Assembly (NCBI GenBank): GCA_963575745.1
Contig: CAUYUJ010022503.1
Span: 1,253,769-1,317,768 of the forward strand
Length of the DNA: 64,000 nt
Origin: Prorocentrum cordatum
Taxonomy: Eukaryota > Sar > Dinophyceae > Prorocentrales > Prorocentraceae
Direction: 5' to 3'
Part shown: positions 1-10,990 of the stretch, one piece after another
Layout: every line of letters begins with the position of its first letter
Numbering within the stretch: position 1 is the first letter of the stretch
The notes under the pieces: generated by a model
What the model saw: the letters and a program-made list of their open reading frames with translations, nothing else
What the model was told of the DNA's origin: nothing
Database searches by the model: none
Made by a program: the position numbers and the translations under genes

Positions 1-1399
1 GGACAGATGTAGACGGCGAGTTGTTTCCAATCTCCTGCTTTGCGACCAGGAGAGGCTTTTTGATTTCGCGTACCTCGCTGCCAATGACAAAGCCGTCTGG
101 GAGCGGGCTAGTGAACGGTGCCATGGTAGCAGCTTGGCAGAATGAGCTGACCTGTGTGCGCCACCCAGGAAGCTTAATTCAGAAGCTCATGGACCCACGA
201 ACAGGCAGGAGTCCTGGAAGTGATTCTTTCGGGGGCCCTATGGCCAGCCCCCAGGTGTTTCGGTTCGGAGGTCAGGAGGCCCTTCCCCTGGGCGTCTTGT
301 TCCCCTCCCGAGACCAGGCCCCCCCCGAGGATATCGACGGGCAGGTGACTCTTTCGAGGGCATGATCGACCACGCCATCCAAGAGGTGGATGGGCAAGAC
401 GATGCTTTTCTGGACCAGCCCCGTGATGATCAGCCCCTAGCGGGGCCCAGCCCGCCCTGCCCCAGCGGTCCGAGGTGTGGAGCGCCCGAGCGGACTTTCC
501 CGCGCCAGCTGTGGCTCCTCCCAGAGAACAGCAGCATCCCAGGTTTCCTGGGTGAGTTGGCCCAGGCGGCGCTTGGCGGGGCCTCGGACCCCCCCCCCGG
601 CTTTTGGCGCGGGGGCCTCCGCCCTCAGACCCTGGGCGGGCCTTCTTCGGCGCTGGCCCGATTCGAGGGCGAAGAGAGGCTCTGTCCTGTCTTTGCTGGT
701 GGCCGTTTCGAGCCAGGTGAGGGGCGCGTGATCGGGTCGGACGGGGCGGGCGGGAGGAAAACCTTGACCCGCGCATCAGGTGATGTGGATGGGACCTTGC
801 CTGTTTGAGGCAAGGGCAGCATGTCTGCTGTGAGCTTGGACCCTTGATTGCCGACAGACAGACGGTCCCTGCGGCCGAACTTGCTGCCGTCGCGTGAGCG
901 TTGGAACTAACAGCGGGACCCATGGTCTGCGTCATAGACAAGGAAGGGTTGGTCAAGGACATCCGCGCGGGCCCCCAAACGCAATAAGATGGTAGGTATG
1001 TGGTGTCAGTGTTTGGAGGCCGTGGGGGACAGGTCCAATCGAGTCCACCACATTCGTCCACACCTCGAGTTCCACGATGCTCCGGCCCGAGGATAGGATG
1101 TCTCCCAGTGGCAGGTCGATACACTTGCCGATCAAGCCGCATATGACGGGGCCAAAATGGCCCAGATCCTTGTTGCCGACAGGAACGAAGCGGCTAACAT
1201 TTTACAATCGAGCCTCCAAGGTCCTGGTCTCGTTGCCGGTGGTCTCTTCTTGCCTACGTCCAGCAGGCCCCAGCTCTGTGTGGAACCCCTTCCAAAGGAA
1301 ATCGGTTTGAAGAGACACAGACTAGGGCTGCCGAGCAGAAGAGTACCCAACAGCACCATCATGAATTGATTCTTTGGCTTACGCCGCACCGCCGACCCC
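1..1399. other. No confident gene; possible decayed coding fragment on - strand
   Basis: No recognisable domain was found. The - strand is open for 322 codons from 1142 down to 174, but the translation is Pro/Arg/Gly-rich and looks like GC-rich noise. A different - frame at 1135-953 reads more like real protein (LPLGDILSSGRSIVELEVW) and could be a short exon or pseudogene remnant. I cannot assign it to a family. Confidence 0.25.
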
Positions 1400-1945
1400 T
1401 TGGGACTCCTGGTAGGTCTCTCGGGGGCCTCCTGGCAGCACTTTGAGGCCTTTTGGGGGCCGTTTTGGGGCCGCTGTTGGGCCTCTGGTGGGCCTCTTGG
1501 AGCCTCTTGGGTGCTTCTTGGGGGCTTTTGGGGGCCTCCTGGAGGCTTCTTGGGGCCGAGTGCTTGCAATCTCCGTTCGGGTTCCCTGCTTGGGCCCCCT
1601 CCTGGAGCCGTCTTGGGCACCTCTTGGGCCGGTTTGGGGCCCTCTTCGGCCGTCTTGGAGCCTTCTTGGGGGCTTCCTGGGCCGTCATGGGGCGATCTTG
1701 GAGGGCTCTTGGGCCGCCTTGGACATTGTGAAAGCCCAAGTGGCGAATGTGCTAAAATCATACGTTTCCTGAAGGGGATGGGACGATTTTTGCTTTGGGG
1801 GCCCTCTTGGGACGCCTCTTGGGGGCCTCTTTGGGCGTCTCGGAGGCCTCTTGGGCCGTCTGGGGGCCATCTTGGGCGTCTTGGAACGATCCATCGTCGA
1901 CTCGGGGCCCTCCTGGACTATTTTGTGGGCCTCTTCGGGCCCTCA
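1400..1945. repeat. CTTGGGGGCC-type degenerate tandem repeat, copy 1
   Basis: The block is built of loosely repeated 10-13-base words such as GGGGCCTCTTGGG and GGGCCGTCTTGG. They give long spurious frames (GASWGPLG-like on +, Pro/Lys/Arg-rich on -). The same block recurs at 3125-3735 and in weaker form at 17300-17770 and 35290-35560. It ends in a non-repetitive tail at 1935-2015 that is also found at the end of the 3.1-3.7 kb copy. Confidence 0.8.
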
Positions 1946-2015
1946 TGACCCCCCCCTCCAAAACGACAGGATTGGGCCCCGGGGGGAGGGGTTAGGGGAG
2001 GGAGAAGCATCGTCG

Positions 2016-2249
2016 GTGGCGATATCCGATCCGTTTCCGATCCGATCCGATTTCACGATTCGATTCATTTCGGGCTTGTCGGGCCCAGCAACAATCTCGA
2101 TCCGTGGAGCGCTCTGGAACGGCCGCGGCGCTCGAGTTTTGACAGAGCACTCTTCACTTGCGCTTGGGGTGACGCAGGGTTCCGGATCCCCCCCGTGGCG
2201 CAAGGGGGGAGCTGATTCGAATTTCCCCCGCATTCGCCGCCAGCAAGCA
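2016..2249. other. No feature seen
   Basis: Non-repetitive spacer between the G-rich repeat and the (GAC)n tract. Part of it is short GATCCGATCC-like words (2020-2055). No coding signal was recognised. Confidence 0.4.
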
Positions 2250-2815
2250 ACTCCGATGCCGACGCCGACGCTGACGCCAACGTCGACGCGACCCCGACGC
2301 CGACGAAGACGCCGAGAACGACGACGAGGACGGCGACGACGACGACGGTGCCGACGACGACGATCACGACCACGACCACGCCGACGATCACGACCACGAC
2401 CACGACGACGACCACGACCACGACCAAGGCCTCGATCTCGACGATCATGACCACGACGCTGATGCCGACGCCGACGACCGCGCCGAGGACGCCGACGACG
2501 GCGACGGCGATGACGACCACGAAAGTGACCACGATTACGACCACGACCACGACCATGACCTCGACCATGATGACGACGACGACGCCAATGCCGACGCCGA
2601 CGCCGACGACGACGCCGAGGACGACGACGACTACGACGACGCGGACGACGACGACTACGACGACGACGATGATGACGACGACGACGGCGACCATACGACC
2701 ACGACCACGCGCACGACCTCGACAATGATGACGACGATGATTAACACGACGACGACGATGACGACTACGACGACGACCACGACCACGACCTCGACCTCGA
2801 CCATGATGAGGACAC
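2250..2815. repeat. (GAC)n trinucleotide microsatellite, imperfect
   Basis: About 560 bases of GAC/GAT/ACC triplets with scattered substitutions. All three + frames and the - frames stay open, giving poly-Thr, poly-Arg and poly-Val translations that should not be read as genes. Confidence 0.95.
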
Positions 2816-3150
2816 GGAGAGGAGTTTCTGGGCTATGGGTTATGGGTTATGGGTTAGAGGCTTCTTGTATGTGTACGAGGGGGACACAGAGAGGAGGCTC
2901 TGGGCTATGGGTTATGGGTTAGAGGCTTCTTGTATGTGTATCGGGATCTCGCGGCACGCCTCTCGGGGGCCTCTCGAAGGCAGTTTTGAAGCCTCTTGGG
3001 GGCCGAGGTGGAGGAGGAGGGGAAGGAGGATGAGGGGGACACAGAGAGGAGGCTCTGGGTCATGGTTCTGGGTTAGAGGCTTCTTGCATGTGTATCGGGA
3101 TCTCGCGCCACGCCTCTCGGGGGCCTCTGGAAGGCAGTTTTGAAGCCACT
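2815..3150 (+). repeat. Tandem repeat with TATGGGT and GGCTTCTTGTATGTGT words
   Basis: Three partial copies of a unit containing GACACAGAGAGGAGGCTCTG, a run of TTATGGG words, and GTTAGAGGCTTCTTGTATGTG. The last two copies are about 165 bases apart and both continue into ATCGGGATCTCGCG. The TTATGGG words resemble but do not match a telomere repeat. Confidence 0.7.
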
Positions 3151-3735
3151 TGGGAGCCGTTTCGGAGCTTCTGGGGGTCTTTTTGGGGCCTCCTGGGGGC
3201 CTCTTGGGGGCTCCTTGGGGCGTCTTGGGGGCCTCTTGGGAGCCTCTGGCGGCCTCTTGGGGCACTCTTGGACCCCCCTGGGGCTCCTGGGGGCGGAAAG
3301 CTAGATGTTTTGAATTTTTGGTCGCCCTCTGGGCCCCCTCTTGGTGCCGTCTTGGAGCCCTCTTGGGCCGTCTTGGGGACCTCTTGGGCCGTCTTGGGGC
3401 TATCTTGGGCCGTCTTGGGGCCGTCTCGGGGGCCTCTTGAGCCGTCTTGGGGCTGTCTTCGGGGCCTCTTGGGCCGTCTTGGAACGTCGGGGAGCCGAAA
3501 AGGCGAAAAGGCAAAAAACACAGAAAAACACAATGGCAAATCAACAATTTTAGCCTCTCGGGGCCCTCTTGGGAGGCTTGTTTGGGACCTCTGGGGCCGT
3601 CTTGGAGGCCTCTTGGCCCGTCTTGGAGCGCTCGTTTAGCGTCCCGGGGCCCTCGTGGGCCGTCTTGGAACCCTCTTGGGGCCTTCTTGGCCCATCTTTA
3701 AGCCCTCTTGGGCCCGGAAGAGCCCGTGACGCGCT
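3125..3735. repeat. CTTGGGGGCC-type degenerate tandem repeat, copy 2
   Basis: Same word structure as 1400-1945. An A-rich interruption near 3500-3550 parallels the one near 1740-1790 in copy 1, so the two blocks look like diverged copies of one longer unit. Confidence 0.8.
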
Positions 3736-3817
3736 CGTCGGGCCCCCCCCTCCCCCTCCAAATCGACCGGACCGGGCTCCCGGGGGAGGGGTTTGGGGAG
3801 GGGGGAGCATCTCACAC
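3735..3817 (+). repeat. Tail module shared by both CTTGGGGCC blocks
   Basis: This stretch (CCCCCCCTCC, then a GACCGGA-like core, then a GGGGGAGGGGTT...GGGGAGGG...AGCATC end) matches 1940-2012. In both places it closes the G-rich block, so it probably marks the right end of a repeated unit. Confidence 0.6.
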
Positions 3818-4470
3818 GCCGATGATCCCCGAGGGGTCGGCGGATTTTGGCCCAGACGTAGCACCAGATGGAGGAGACCCAGGCTGGTCACTGGCGCCGC
3901 AAGCCTTGTCTTTTGAAGGACAGAGGGGACAGAGATGTTTTCCGCCCAATTCGACTGTCGAGAGATACCTTTTCAGGTGCACGGATCCCACCGGGTCGAT
4001 TCTTTCCGCGGGATGTACCGGTGCCAAGTTTGTGGAGGTACGGGGTCCCCCTCAAGGGGGAATCTCTGAGAATTCGGACGGCAGTGCATCCTTCGTCTGT
4101 CCATGCATGGAACGCATGTTATTGCCAGATTCTCTGCGTGCGACCTCTCCTCTGACCTCTGGGCGTGGCCTGGATGAGGAGGGAGCACGGGGCTAGTCCC
4201 TGTCGGGTCGTTGGCCGGGGGGATGGGACCTTCGCTGGCGACAACAAAAGCCACCCATCGGATTGGGCTGGTTTCGATTTTTTTCTTGTCCTCGGAGGCC
4301 CTGATTGGAACTCTCCTCCGCAGCGTGGCAAGAGGGCAAGAGGATGATAAGCCCTCATCCATGGCCGAGGAGCCGCCAGTGGCGGTGGGTCGACCGCCAG
4401 TACGCGCGGCACCCGTGGACCACGGTGCAGAGCAGGCGCGACGCACAGGCGCGCCCGGCTCTGTTCGTGT
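3818..4470. other. No feature seen
   Basis: Mixed sequence without tandem structure or a recognisable protein. Short frames exist on both strands but match nothing I know. Confidence 0.4.
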
Positions 4471-4680
4471 CGCCTTTCGGTCCGAGGACGTCGCCGTCGT
4501 CGTCGACGTCGTCGTCGTTGTCGTCGCCTTCGACCTTGTCGACTCCGTCTTGATTGCTCTGGCGTGAGATTGTGCTGACGTCGTCGCTTTCGTCGTCGTT
4601 GGTTGTGCTGACGTTGTTGTCGCTTTCGACGTCGTCGACTTCGTCTTCGTTGGTTGCTTGACGTTGGAGACTTAGTCGTG
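4470..4680. repeat. (GTC)n-rich imperfect microsatellite
   Basis: Runs of GTCGTCGTC broken by TTG and GAC words. This is the same triplet class as 28440-28690 and 31640-32120. Confidence 0.8.
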
Positions 4681-4789
4681 CCTGATTGTTCTGGCGTGAG
4701 TGTTGCGGCGTTTCTCATGGCATGTCATCTTAGTGCTCCTGGCCTCGTCTAACGTTACCCCACATTGCCCCCTTGTCTTCCCTCTCTCA

Positions 4790-5185
4790 CCTTACATGGC
4801 CTTAGCATTTGCCTTAACATTAACCGTAACCTTACCGTAACGTTCACTTTATCTTCAAGCTTGCCTTACCTTGCCTTGCATTGTGTTGCCTTGCCTTGTG
4901 CCACCTGCTGTACCTTGCCTTACCCTACTTTGCCCCAACACGCTTTGTCTTACCATCGACCTTACACTTAGCTTTGGCTTTGGCCTTACTTGTGACCCTA
5001 TGTCTGATTGCGACCGTGATCTTCACACCAATCTTCACCGTAACCTTAATTTGGACCTTCATCTTAACCTTGAGGTGTTACGTGCACATGTGCCTTCATC
5101 CGGAGCTCCATCGCCACTTTTACTTGCAATTGTCCTTCCACTTTTACATTTACTTTTCCTTACCTGACCTTACCTTACCTTGCCT
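4790..5185. repeat. CCTTA/CCTTGC-rich simple sequence
   Basis: Degenerate repetition of CCTTACC, TAACCTTA and CCTTGC words over about 400 bases. It is pyrimidine-rich on the + strand and has no regular telomere unit. Confidence 0.75.
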
Positions 5186-5584
5186 TGCCACTATCTCCTT
5201 CTCATTCTCCCTCCCCTCTTTGCCACCTCCCCCCATCACTCCTACTGTTCCCACCCGCCCCCTCCTCCTCCAGGTGTGCGAAAGACCTCCCGTGGAGCCT
5301 CCGCGGGGCTGGCCCGAAGGGTCGTCCGACTGGTCCGGGGCCGTGCTGCCTTGCCTGGGCGAGCGCAGAGGGAGAGGGAGGGGGGGGGAGGATCTTGTTT
5401 TTTGGCCACCGTAAACGTTTTGTTTCGACGCGGGGGTGCCGACATGTGCATCGATTTCCCAGCGCTTTCTGTTGTGCGTGTCTCGGTTTAGGCAAGTCCG
5501 CGTTTGAGCATATCTGTGTACGAGTGGCTGCGAATGAGTGATCCTGCGGACAAGCGCCCGGATGTGAATGAGTCGGAGTATCAT
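5186..5584. other. No feature seen
   Basis: Pyrimidine-rich stretch passing into mixed GC-rich sequence. No repeat or protein was recognised. Confidence 0.4.
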
Positions 5585-6745
5585 CCGTCGGGGGATCGTG
5601 CAATGACAGCAGCTGCAAGGCTCCCGCAATCTGGGTGCGAAGGGGCCCGTGCCATACCCCCTGGCGTCTGCGCACTTGGTGGTCCAAACGTAATGCCTGC
5701 TTCGTCGCGGGGACCATGGGGCCCTGAGAAGACACGCGTTTGCTTTCAAGAGCGGGCGTTTCGCCAGATACGTCCGCACAATCTAGGTGCGAACGGGCCC
5801 TTGAAGAGCCATCCCTGGGCGACGCAGACACCCTTTCGGGTGGCCCACATGCTTGCTACATCACGGTGACCATGGGCCTGTGATAAGACCCGTGTGCCTT
5901 TTTGTTCAAGCTTAGTGTTTCTCCCGAGACATCCCCACATTTTGGGCGCGGCTGGGCCCGCGAAGCACCTCTGGTCGATACCCACTTGCGTGGAAGTGAC
6001 ATGCCTGCAGCATCGCGGCTACCATGGGGCCCCGAACCGACCCGCGTCTACTTTCCCAAACGGGCATTTCGCTTGAGACGTCCTCATAATCTGAGCGCGA
6101 ACGGGCCCGCGCCACTCCTGGCCGACACCCGTTTGGATCCGTTTGGGTGGGCCAGCGGCGATGCCTGCTGCATCGCGGTGGCCCAGGGGGGGGCCGACAA
6201 GACACTCGCCGAATTTCCCAGACACGGCCGTTTCGCCTGAGCAACCCCGCAATCTGGGCGCAAACGGGCCAGTGACACACCCCTCGCCAAGGCCTCCTTG
6301 GATGGGCCATGTGTCGTGCCTACTGCATCGCCATGGCCATGGGGCCCTGGTACGACGCGCGCCTATATTCAACACGAACGTTTTTGCTTGGACGGGCGGG
6401 AACGGGCCAGCGACACGTCCCCCCTTTGGGAGGGCCAAACGCCATGGCTGCTGAATCGCGGACACTCTGGGGCCCCTGGGAGAACATGCATGTACCTGTT
6501 TCGCCGCAGACCCCGCCACATTCTGGGCGCGACTGGGCTCGTGTCATCGCCCTGGCCTTCATTCCCATGGGTGGTTCCATTGCCATGCCTGCTCTATCGC
6601 GGTGGCCATGGGGCCCTGAGAAGATACGCGTCTTCTTTTCACAACGGCAGTTTCGCCCGAGACATCCTCACACTTTAGGCTTGAACGGGCCTGTGAAACA
6701 ACCCTAGCCGACACCCCCGTGGGTGGCCCAAATGTCATGCCTGCT
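5585..6745 (+). repeat. ~150-bp tandem repeat, about seven diverged units
   Basis: Units recur around the word CCATGGGGCC (near 5714, 5870, 6022, 6336, 6608). Each also carries a GTTTCGCC..GACGTCC word, a CGCGAACGGGCC word and a GGGTGGCC..ATGCCTGCT word. Spacing is about 150-160 bases and divergence between units is high. No stable reading frame is kept. Confidence 0.8.
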
Positions 6746-7150
6746 ACGTTGCGGTGCGGGAGTATGCGTGTGAGTGATTTCGATTATACGTGAGTCTGTT
6801 TGGGCGAGTTGGTGTATGAGCGATATTGAAGCTGTAAGAGGTGAGTGAGCCTTGATCATGAGTGAGTTCGACTTCATTTGTTGTGAGTGTAAGTGAGTCA
6901 GAGTAGGAGTGTGAGTCTAAGTGTGAGTGTGTGAGTGGGTCTGGAAATGAGTGAATATGAATGTGAGTGAGTCCGTGTGTGTGTGTGTGAGTGAGTGAGT
7001 GAGTCCGTGTGTGTGTGTGTGTGTGCGTGTGTCTGAGTGCGCATGCGTCGGGGTGTGAACGGTCTGGGTATGAGTGAGCCTGGGTTCTGGACATGTGCGA
7101 GCACGAGTCCGAGCGTGAATGGTCTGACTGTGAGAGGAAGAGGGGAGGGA
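6745..7150. repeat. (TGAG/TGTG)n simple repeat
   Basis: Degenerate GAGTGAGTG and GTGTGTGTG runs, purest at 6960-7045. It is purine/TG-rich on the + strand and has no gene. Confidence 0.85.
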
Positions 7151-7228
7151 GAGGTGGGACTGAGGCGGGGGCGTGACACTAGAACCCCGCACTTAGGACA
7201 TGCGTTGGCAGCATACACATACCCATCC

Positions 7229-7344
7229 CGGGACCCGCACGGATTTCCTGGGTCGGCGCTGCCCCCCCCCGTCTTCTGGCGTGCGGAGCGCGCCCGGGGC
7301 AGGGAGGCTGAGCGCCGACCTGAGGCATCGGTGCGGCCGTCCGG
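7229..7344. mobile_element. Short inverted-repeat element (TIR family 1), copy 1
   Basis: The ends are imperfect inverted repeats built around CACGGATTTCCTGGGTCGGCGCT on the left and its diverged complement on the right (AGCGCCGACCTGAGGCATCG). The middle has a CTGGCGTGCGGAGCGCGCC-like foldback. Copies 2 and 3 are at 33615-33733 and 36364-36491. With no coding capacity it is MITE-like or introner-like. Confidence 0.7.
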
Positions 7345-7479
7345 AACTGTACGTACGCCCGTGCAGAGCCTCTCTGCCCCATGTGAATTTGGTTCCCCAC
7401 TCTCCTGCGCTGGGCTGGCTCCCGTTTTGAATAGACCACTGCTGCCGCGACTCCTCCTCCTCCCCCCCCTTCCTCTCCC

Positions 7480-7665
7480 CTTCTTGGGAGGCTACGGACT
7501 GCGCACTCGTCGCCACTTTCGCGGGCTCCTGGGAGGCACGGTGGGTCTGGGGGCTGAGCGTGCCCATTTGGGACCTTGCGGTTCCTTGGGTGGCCGCGAG
7601 TGCGCATCTGTCACCACTTTCGTGGGTTCCTGGGAGGTACAGCGGGGTCGGGGCACGTGATCGGG
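7480..7665 (+). repeat. Outlying units of the 8.8-11.0 kb tandem array
   Basis: Two units with the array words GCTACGGACTGCGCACTCGT, CGCCACTTTCG and GGCTCCTGGGAGGCACG. They are separated from the main array by about 1.1 kb of unrelated sequence, which suggests an insertion into the array or a split of it. Confidence 0.75.
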
Positions 7666-8188
7666 AACAGACATATTTATCTTTCACTGGTTGTTTGGGT
7701 TTTCGATCGCAGACGCTTAATTGAATTATTATACGGCGCACTCTTCGTTTCGCTGCCCGCTGCCTCCTTGGAGCGCGTAAGCCAAGCGAGCGCGGCATTC
7801 GTTAGATGCTGCTGGGCTCCTCGAGAACGACGCGCGCGCGCTGTAGATGCATTTTCATTTACTGATGGAAAGCGACGTGATGCGTGATGCAACGGCCCTT
7901 CGGTTGGTTCGAGCGGCCCCCGAACAGACATCGAGGCCGCATGTGCCTGTATAACCGCTGCTTGATCCCGTTCAATCAGCGCGCATTTCCAGGCTGCCCG
8001 GCAATATCGACGGGAATCTTCATGCCCACTCGAGTACGTGCACCGTTCATCTCCGCAGGCCTCAGGCGCAGGACTGCGCGCGCCGCGCCGCAGATCGGTG
8101 CGCGCGCTCAAGCGAGGACGCGGCCCTGTGTCGATCGGCCCGCCGCCTCGGGGCGCGCGCGGCGTCCGCCCCTGGAACCCCCGCCAGG
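7666..8188. other. Non-array interruption, left part
   Basis: Unique-looking sequence separating two parts of the tandem array. No gene was recognised; it leads into the hairpin at 8189-8264. Confidence 0.4.
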
Positions 8189-8264
8189 CCGGATCGGTGA
8201 AATGAAAGATTTTGTTGTTTTGGGTGGGCCAAAACCGCAAAATGTTTCATTTCACCGGTCGCGG
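8189..8264. repeat. Long hairpin (35-base arms, 5-base loop)
   Basis: The left arm (GGTGAAATGAAAGATTTTG...TTTTGG) and right arm (CCAAAACCGCAAAATGTTTC...) are complementary at about 30 of 35 positions around a GTGGG loop. The arm core is AT-rich inside GC-rich DNA. It could fold as an RNA hairpin or be the centre of an inverted-repeat element. Confidence 0.75.
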
Positions 8265-8789
8265 GTCTGGGTTGCGTCCTTGTCCGGGGCGGATGCGAGT
8301 GGTTCATTGCGTGCTTCTGCGGGGGGCTCGCTCTAGGGCGTATCGGGCGTCTCTCGGGGCCTGTGGCGCTCTTCCTCGGGTTCTCCTACTGGCTCTCCCG
8401 AGGACCCCGTGGAGCTATTGGGCCCACTTGCGTCGATGAGGAAGCTCGTGGGGACGTCTCGGCGACGGGCGGGGGATCTGGGTTTCACCAGACGCCCAGG
8501 GTCGTTTCTCGGCGCGCTCAGGCCGACGTGGAACCCCCCGCAATCCCCAGCCGCCCAGAGAGCGCCATTGGCGCCTGAAGGGTTTCCTGCAGGCGGCGGG
8601 TCATGGTGTCCAATTGTCGTGCGACGCCGTGCTGGGCGCTCCTTCAAATCGCAAGCTCGGTCGATTCGCGCAGTCGGCGTCGCGTCGCGCAGATGTCGGC
8701 CTCATCGCGATTAGCGATCATTCGGGCATGAGGGCCAGTAAATCAAAATCTGCAGGCCGACCAGCGAATGATAATCATTTCTGGCCCCT
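8265..8789. other. Non-array interruption, right part
   Basis: Mixed GC-rich sequence after the hairpin. No repeat unit or protein was recognised. Confidence 0.4.
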
Positions 8790-10990
8790 ACGTGAGACCT
8801 CGCTGCCCCCCTGGTTAGCTGCGAAGTGCGATGTCGGGGGCCACCTGGACGCATTTGAGATCTCGCGGCTCCCTGGGTGGCTACGAACTGCGCGGCAGTC
8901 GCCAGTTTCGTGTGCTCTTGGCCGCACGCACCCATGTGAGACCTCGCTGCCCCCTGGGAGGTCCAGCGGGGTGGAGTCGTACTCGGACCCAACGGTGACC
9001 TCGCTGCTTTCTGGGTGGCTGCGAACTGCTTAATGTTCGCCACTTTCGCTGGTTCCTGGGATGTTCAGCGGGGTCGAGGGCCCACACGCATTCATTTGAG
9101 ACCCGGCTGCTCCCTGGGCGGCTGCGAACTCCGCAAACGTCGCCACTTTCATTGGTTCCTGGGAGGTCCAGCGGAGTCGGGGGACACGCAGATCCAGCCG
9201 AGACCTCGCGGTCCCCTGGGTGGCTGTGACTTGCGCAATCGTCGCCCGTTTCGCGGTCGCCTGGGAGGCACGGCCGGGTTTGGGGCCACGCGTACCCATT
9301 TGGGACCTTGCGGTTCCCTGGGTGGCTGCGAATTGCGATGCCGGGGGCCATTTGGACCCATGTGAGACCTCGCGGCCCCCTGGGTGGCTGCGAACTGCGC
9401 AGCAGTCGCCAGTTTCGTGGGCTCCTGGGAGGTCCAGCGGAGTCGGGTGTCACACGCACCCAGTTTTGAGACCTCGCTGCCCCCTGGGAGGTCTAGCGGG
9501 GTGGAGTCGTACGCGGACCCAGCGGTGACCTCGCTGCTCTCTGGGTGGCTGCTCTCTGGGTGGCTGCGAGCTGCTCAACTTTCGCCACGTTCGTTGGTTC
9601 CTGGGAGTTTAGCGGGGTCGAGGGCCCACACGCATCCATTTGAGACCTTGCTGCTCCCTGGGCGGCGGCTGCGAACTGCGCAACCGTCGCCACTTTCATT
9701 GGTTCCTGGGAGGTCCAGCGGAGTCGGGGGAAACGCAGATCCAGCCGAGACCTCGCGGTCCCCTGGGCGGCTGTGACTTGCGCAATCCTCGCCAGTTTCG
9801 TGGTCGCCTGGGAGGCACGGCCGGGTTTGGGGCCACGCGTACCCATTTGGGACCTTGCGGGTCCCTGGGTTGCTGCGAATCGCGATGTCCGAGGCCACTT
9901 GGACCCATTTGGGACCTCGCGGCTCCCTGGGTGGCTGCGAACTGCGCAGCAGTCGCCAGTTTCGTGGGCTCCTGGGAGGTCCAGCGGAGTCGGGTGTCAC
10001 ACGCACCCAGTTTTGAGACCTCGCTGCCCCCTGGGAGGTCTAGCGGGGTGGAGTCGTACGCGGACCCAGCGGTGACCTCGCTGCTCTCTGGGTGGCTGCG
10101 AACTGCTCAACTTTCGCCACGTTCGTTGGTTCCTGGGAGGTTCAGCGGGGTCGAGGGCCCACACGCATCCATTTGAGACCTTGCTGCTCCCTGGGCGGCT
10201 GCGGACTGCGCAACCGTCGCCACTTTCATTGGTTCCTGGGAGGTCCAGCGGAGTCGGGGGACACGCAGATCCAGCCGAGACCTCGCGGTCCCCTGGGTGG
10301 CCGCGAGCTGCGCAATCGTCGCCATTTTCGTGGGTTCCTGGGAGGCACGGCGGGGTCGGGTGACGCGCGTACCCATTTGGGACCTTGCGGTTCCCTGGGT
10401 GGCTGCGAATTGCGATGTCGGGGGCCACTTGGACCCGTGTGAGACCTCCCTGCTCCCTGGGTGGCTGCGAGCTGCGCAGCAGTCGCCAGTTTCGTGGGCT
10501 CCTGGGAGGTCCAGCGGAGTCGGGTATCACTCAGATCCCGCCGCAGCCTCGCTGCTCCCTGGGTTTCCGCGAACTGCGCAGCTTTCACGACTTTCCTGGG
10601 CTCCTCGGGGGGCACGGTCGGGTCTGGGGCCACAAGTACCCATTTGGGTGGCCGCGAACTGCTCAACAGTCACTACTTTCGTGGGCTCTCAGCAGGATCG
10701 GTGGACACACATATCCAGCAGGATTGGTGGCTGCGAACTGCGCAACAGTCGCCACTTTCGTGGGCTCCTGGGAGGCACGGCGGGGTCCAGGGCTACTCCC
10801 TCTGTGGCTGCGAACTGCGCGGCAGTCACAACTTTCGTGGGTTCCTTGGAGAGCTCGCCACTCTCGTGTGCTTCTGTGAGGCACGGTGGAGGTGAGAGCA
10901 GCGGGGATCCTTTCGAGACCTCGTGGCTGAGTCGGGGCCCGCGACCTGGCGCAGCTATCGCCACTCTCTTGTGCTCCTGGGAGGTATTGC
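8790..10990 (+). repeat. Alternating ~60/100-bp tandem array
   Basis: Every unit starts near GACCTCGCTGC or GACCTTGCGG and CCCTGGGTGGCTGCGAA. Longer units then carry CGTCGCCACTTTCGTGGGTT and CCTGGGAGGTCCAGCGG. Units of about 57 and 80-105 bases alternate into a higher-order unit of about 530 bases; compare 9370-9600 with 9910-10140, which are nearly identical. Units decay towards 10.7-11.0 kb. Translations are not conserved in one frame. Confidence 0.9.

Noticed and set aside
174-1142. 322-codon open frame on the - strand
   Set aside because: Composition is Pro/Gly/Arg-rich noise, the + strand is open over the same DNA, and no domain is visible. A better-looking short frame lies in another phase.
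1148-1168. SL-like GGCCATTTTGGCC on the - strand just upstream of an ATG
   Set aside because: The match is mostly a self-complementary core, it has no adjoining truncated SL, and the flanks do not fit.
2250-2815. Long Thr-, Arg- and Val-rich open frames
   Set aside because: They come from an imperfect (GAC)n tract that is open in all frames.
2833-2870. TTATGGG words as an interstitial telomere
   Set aside because: The unit differs from TTTAGGG, there are only three or four words, and they belong to a longer tandem unit.
1400-3735. GASWGPLG-type repeat proteins
   Set aside because: Frames are open on both strands and in several phases across a degenerate G-rich repeat. No unit keeps one frame.
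8790-10990. CRISPR-like array
   Set aside because: Units are contiguous, with no unique spacers of constant length, and the DNA is eukaryotic.
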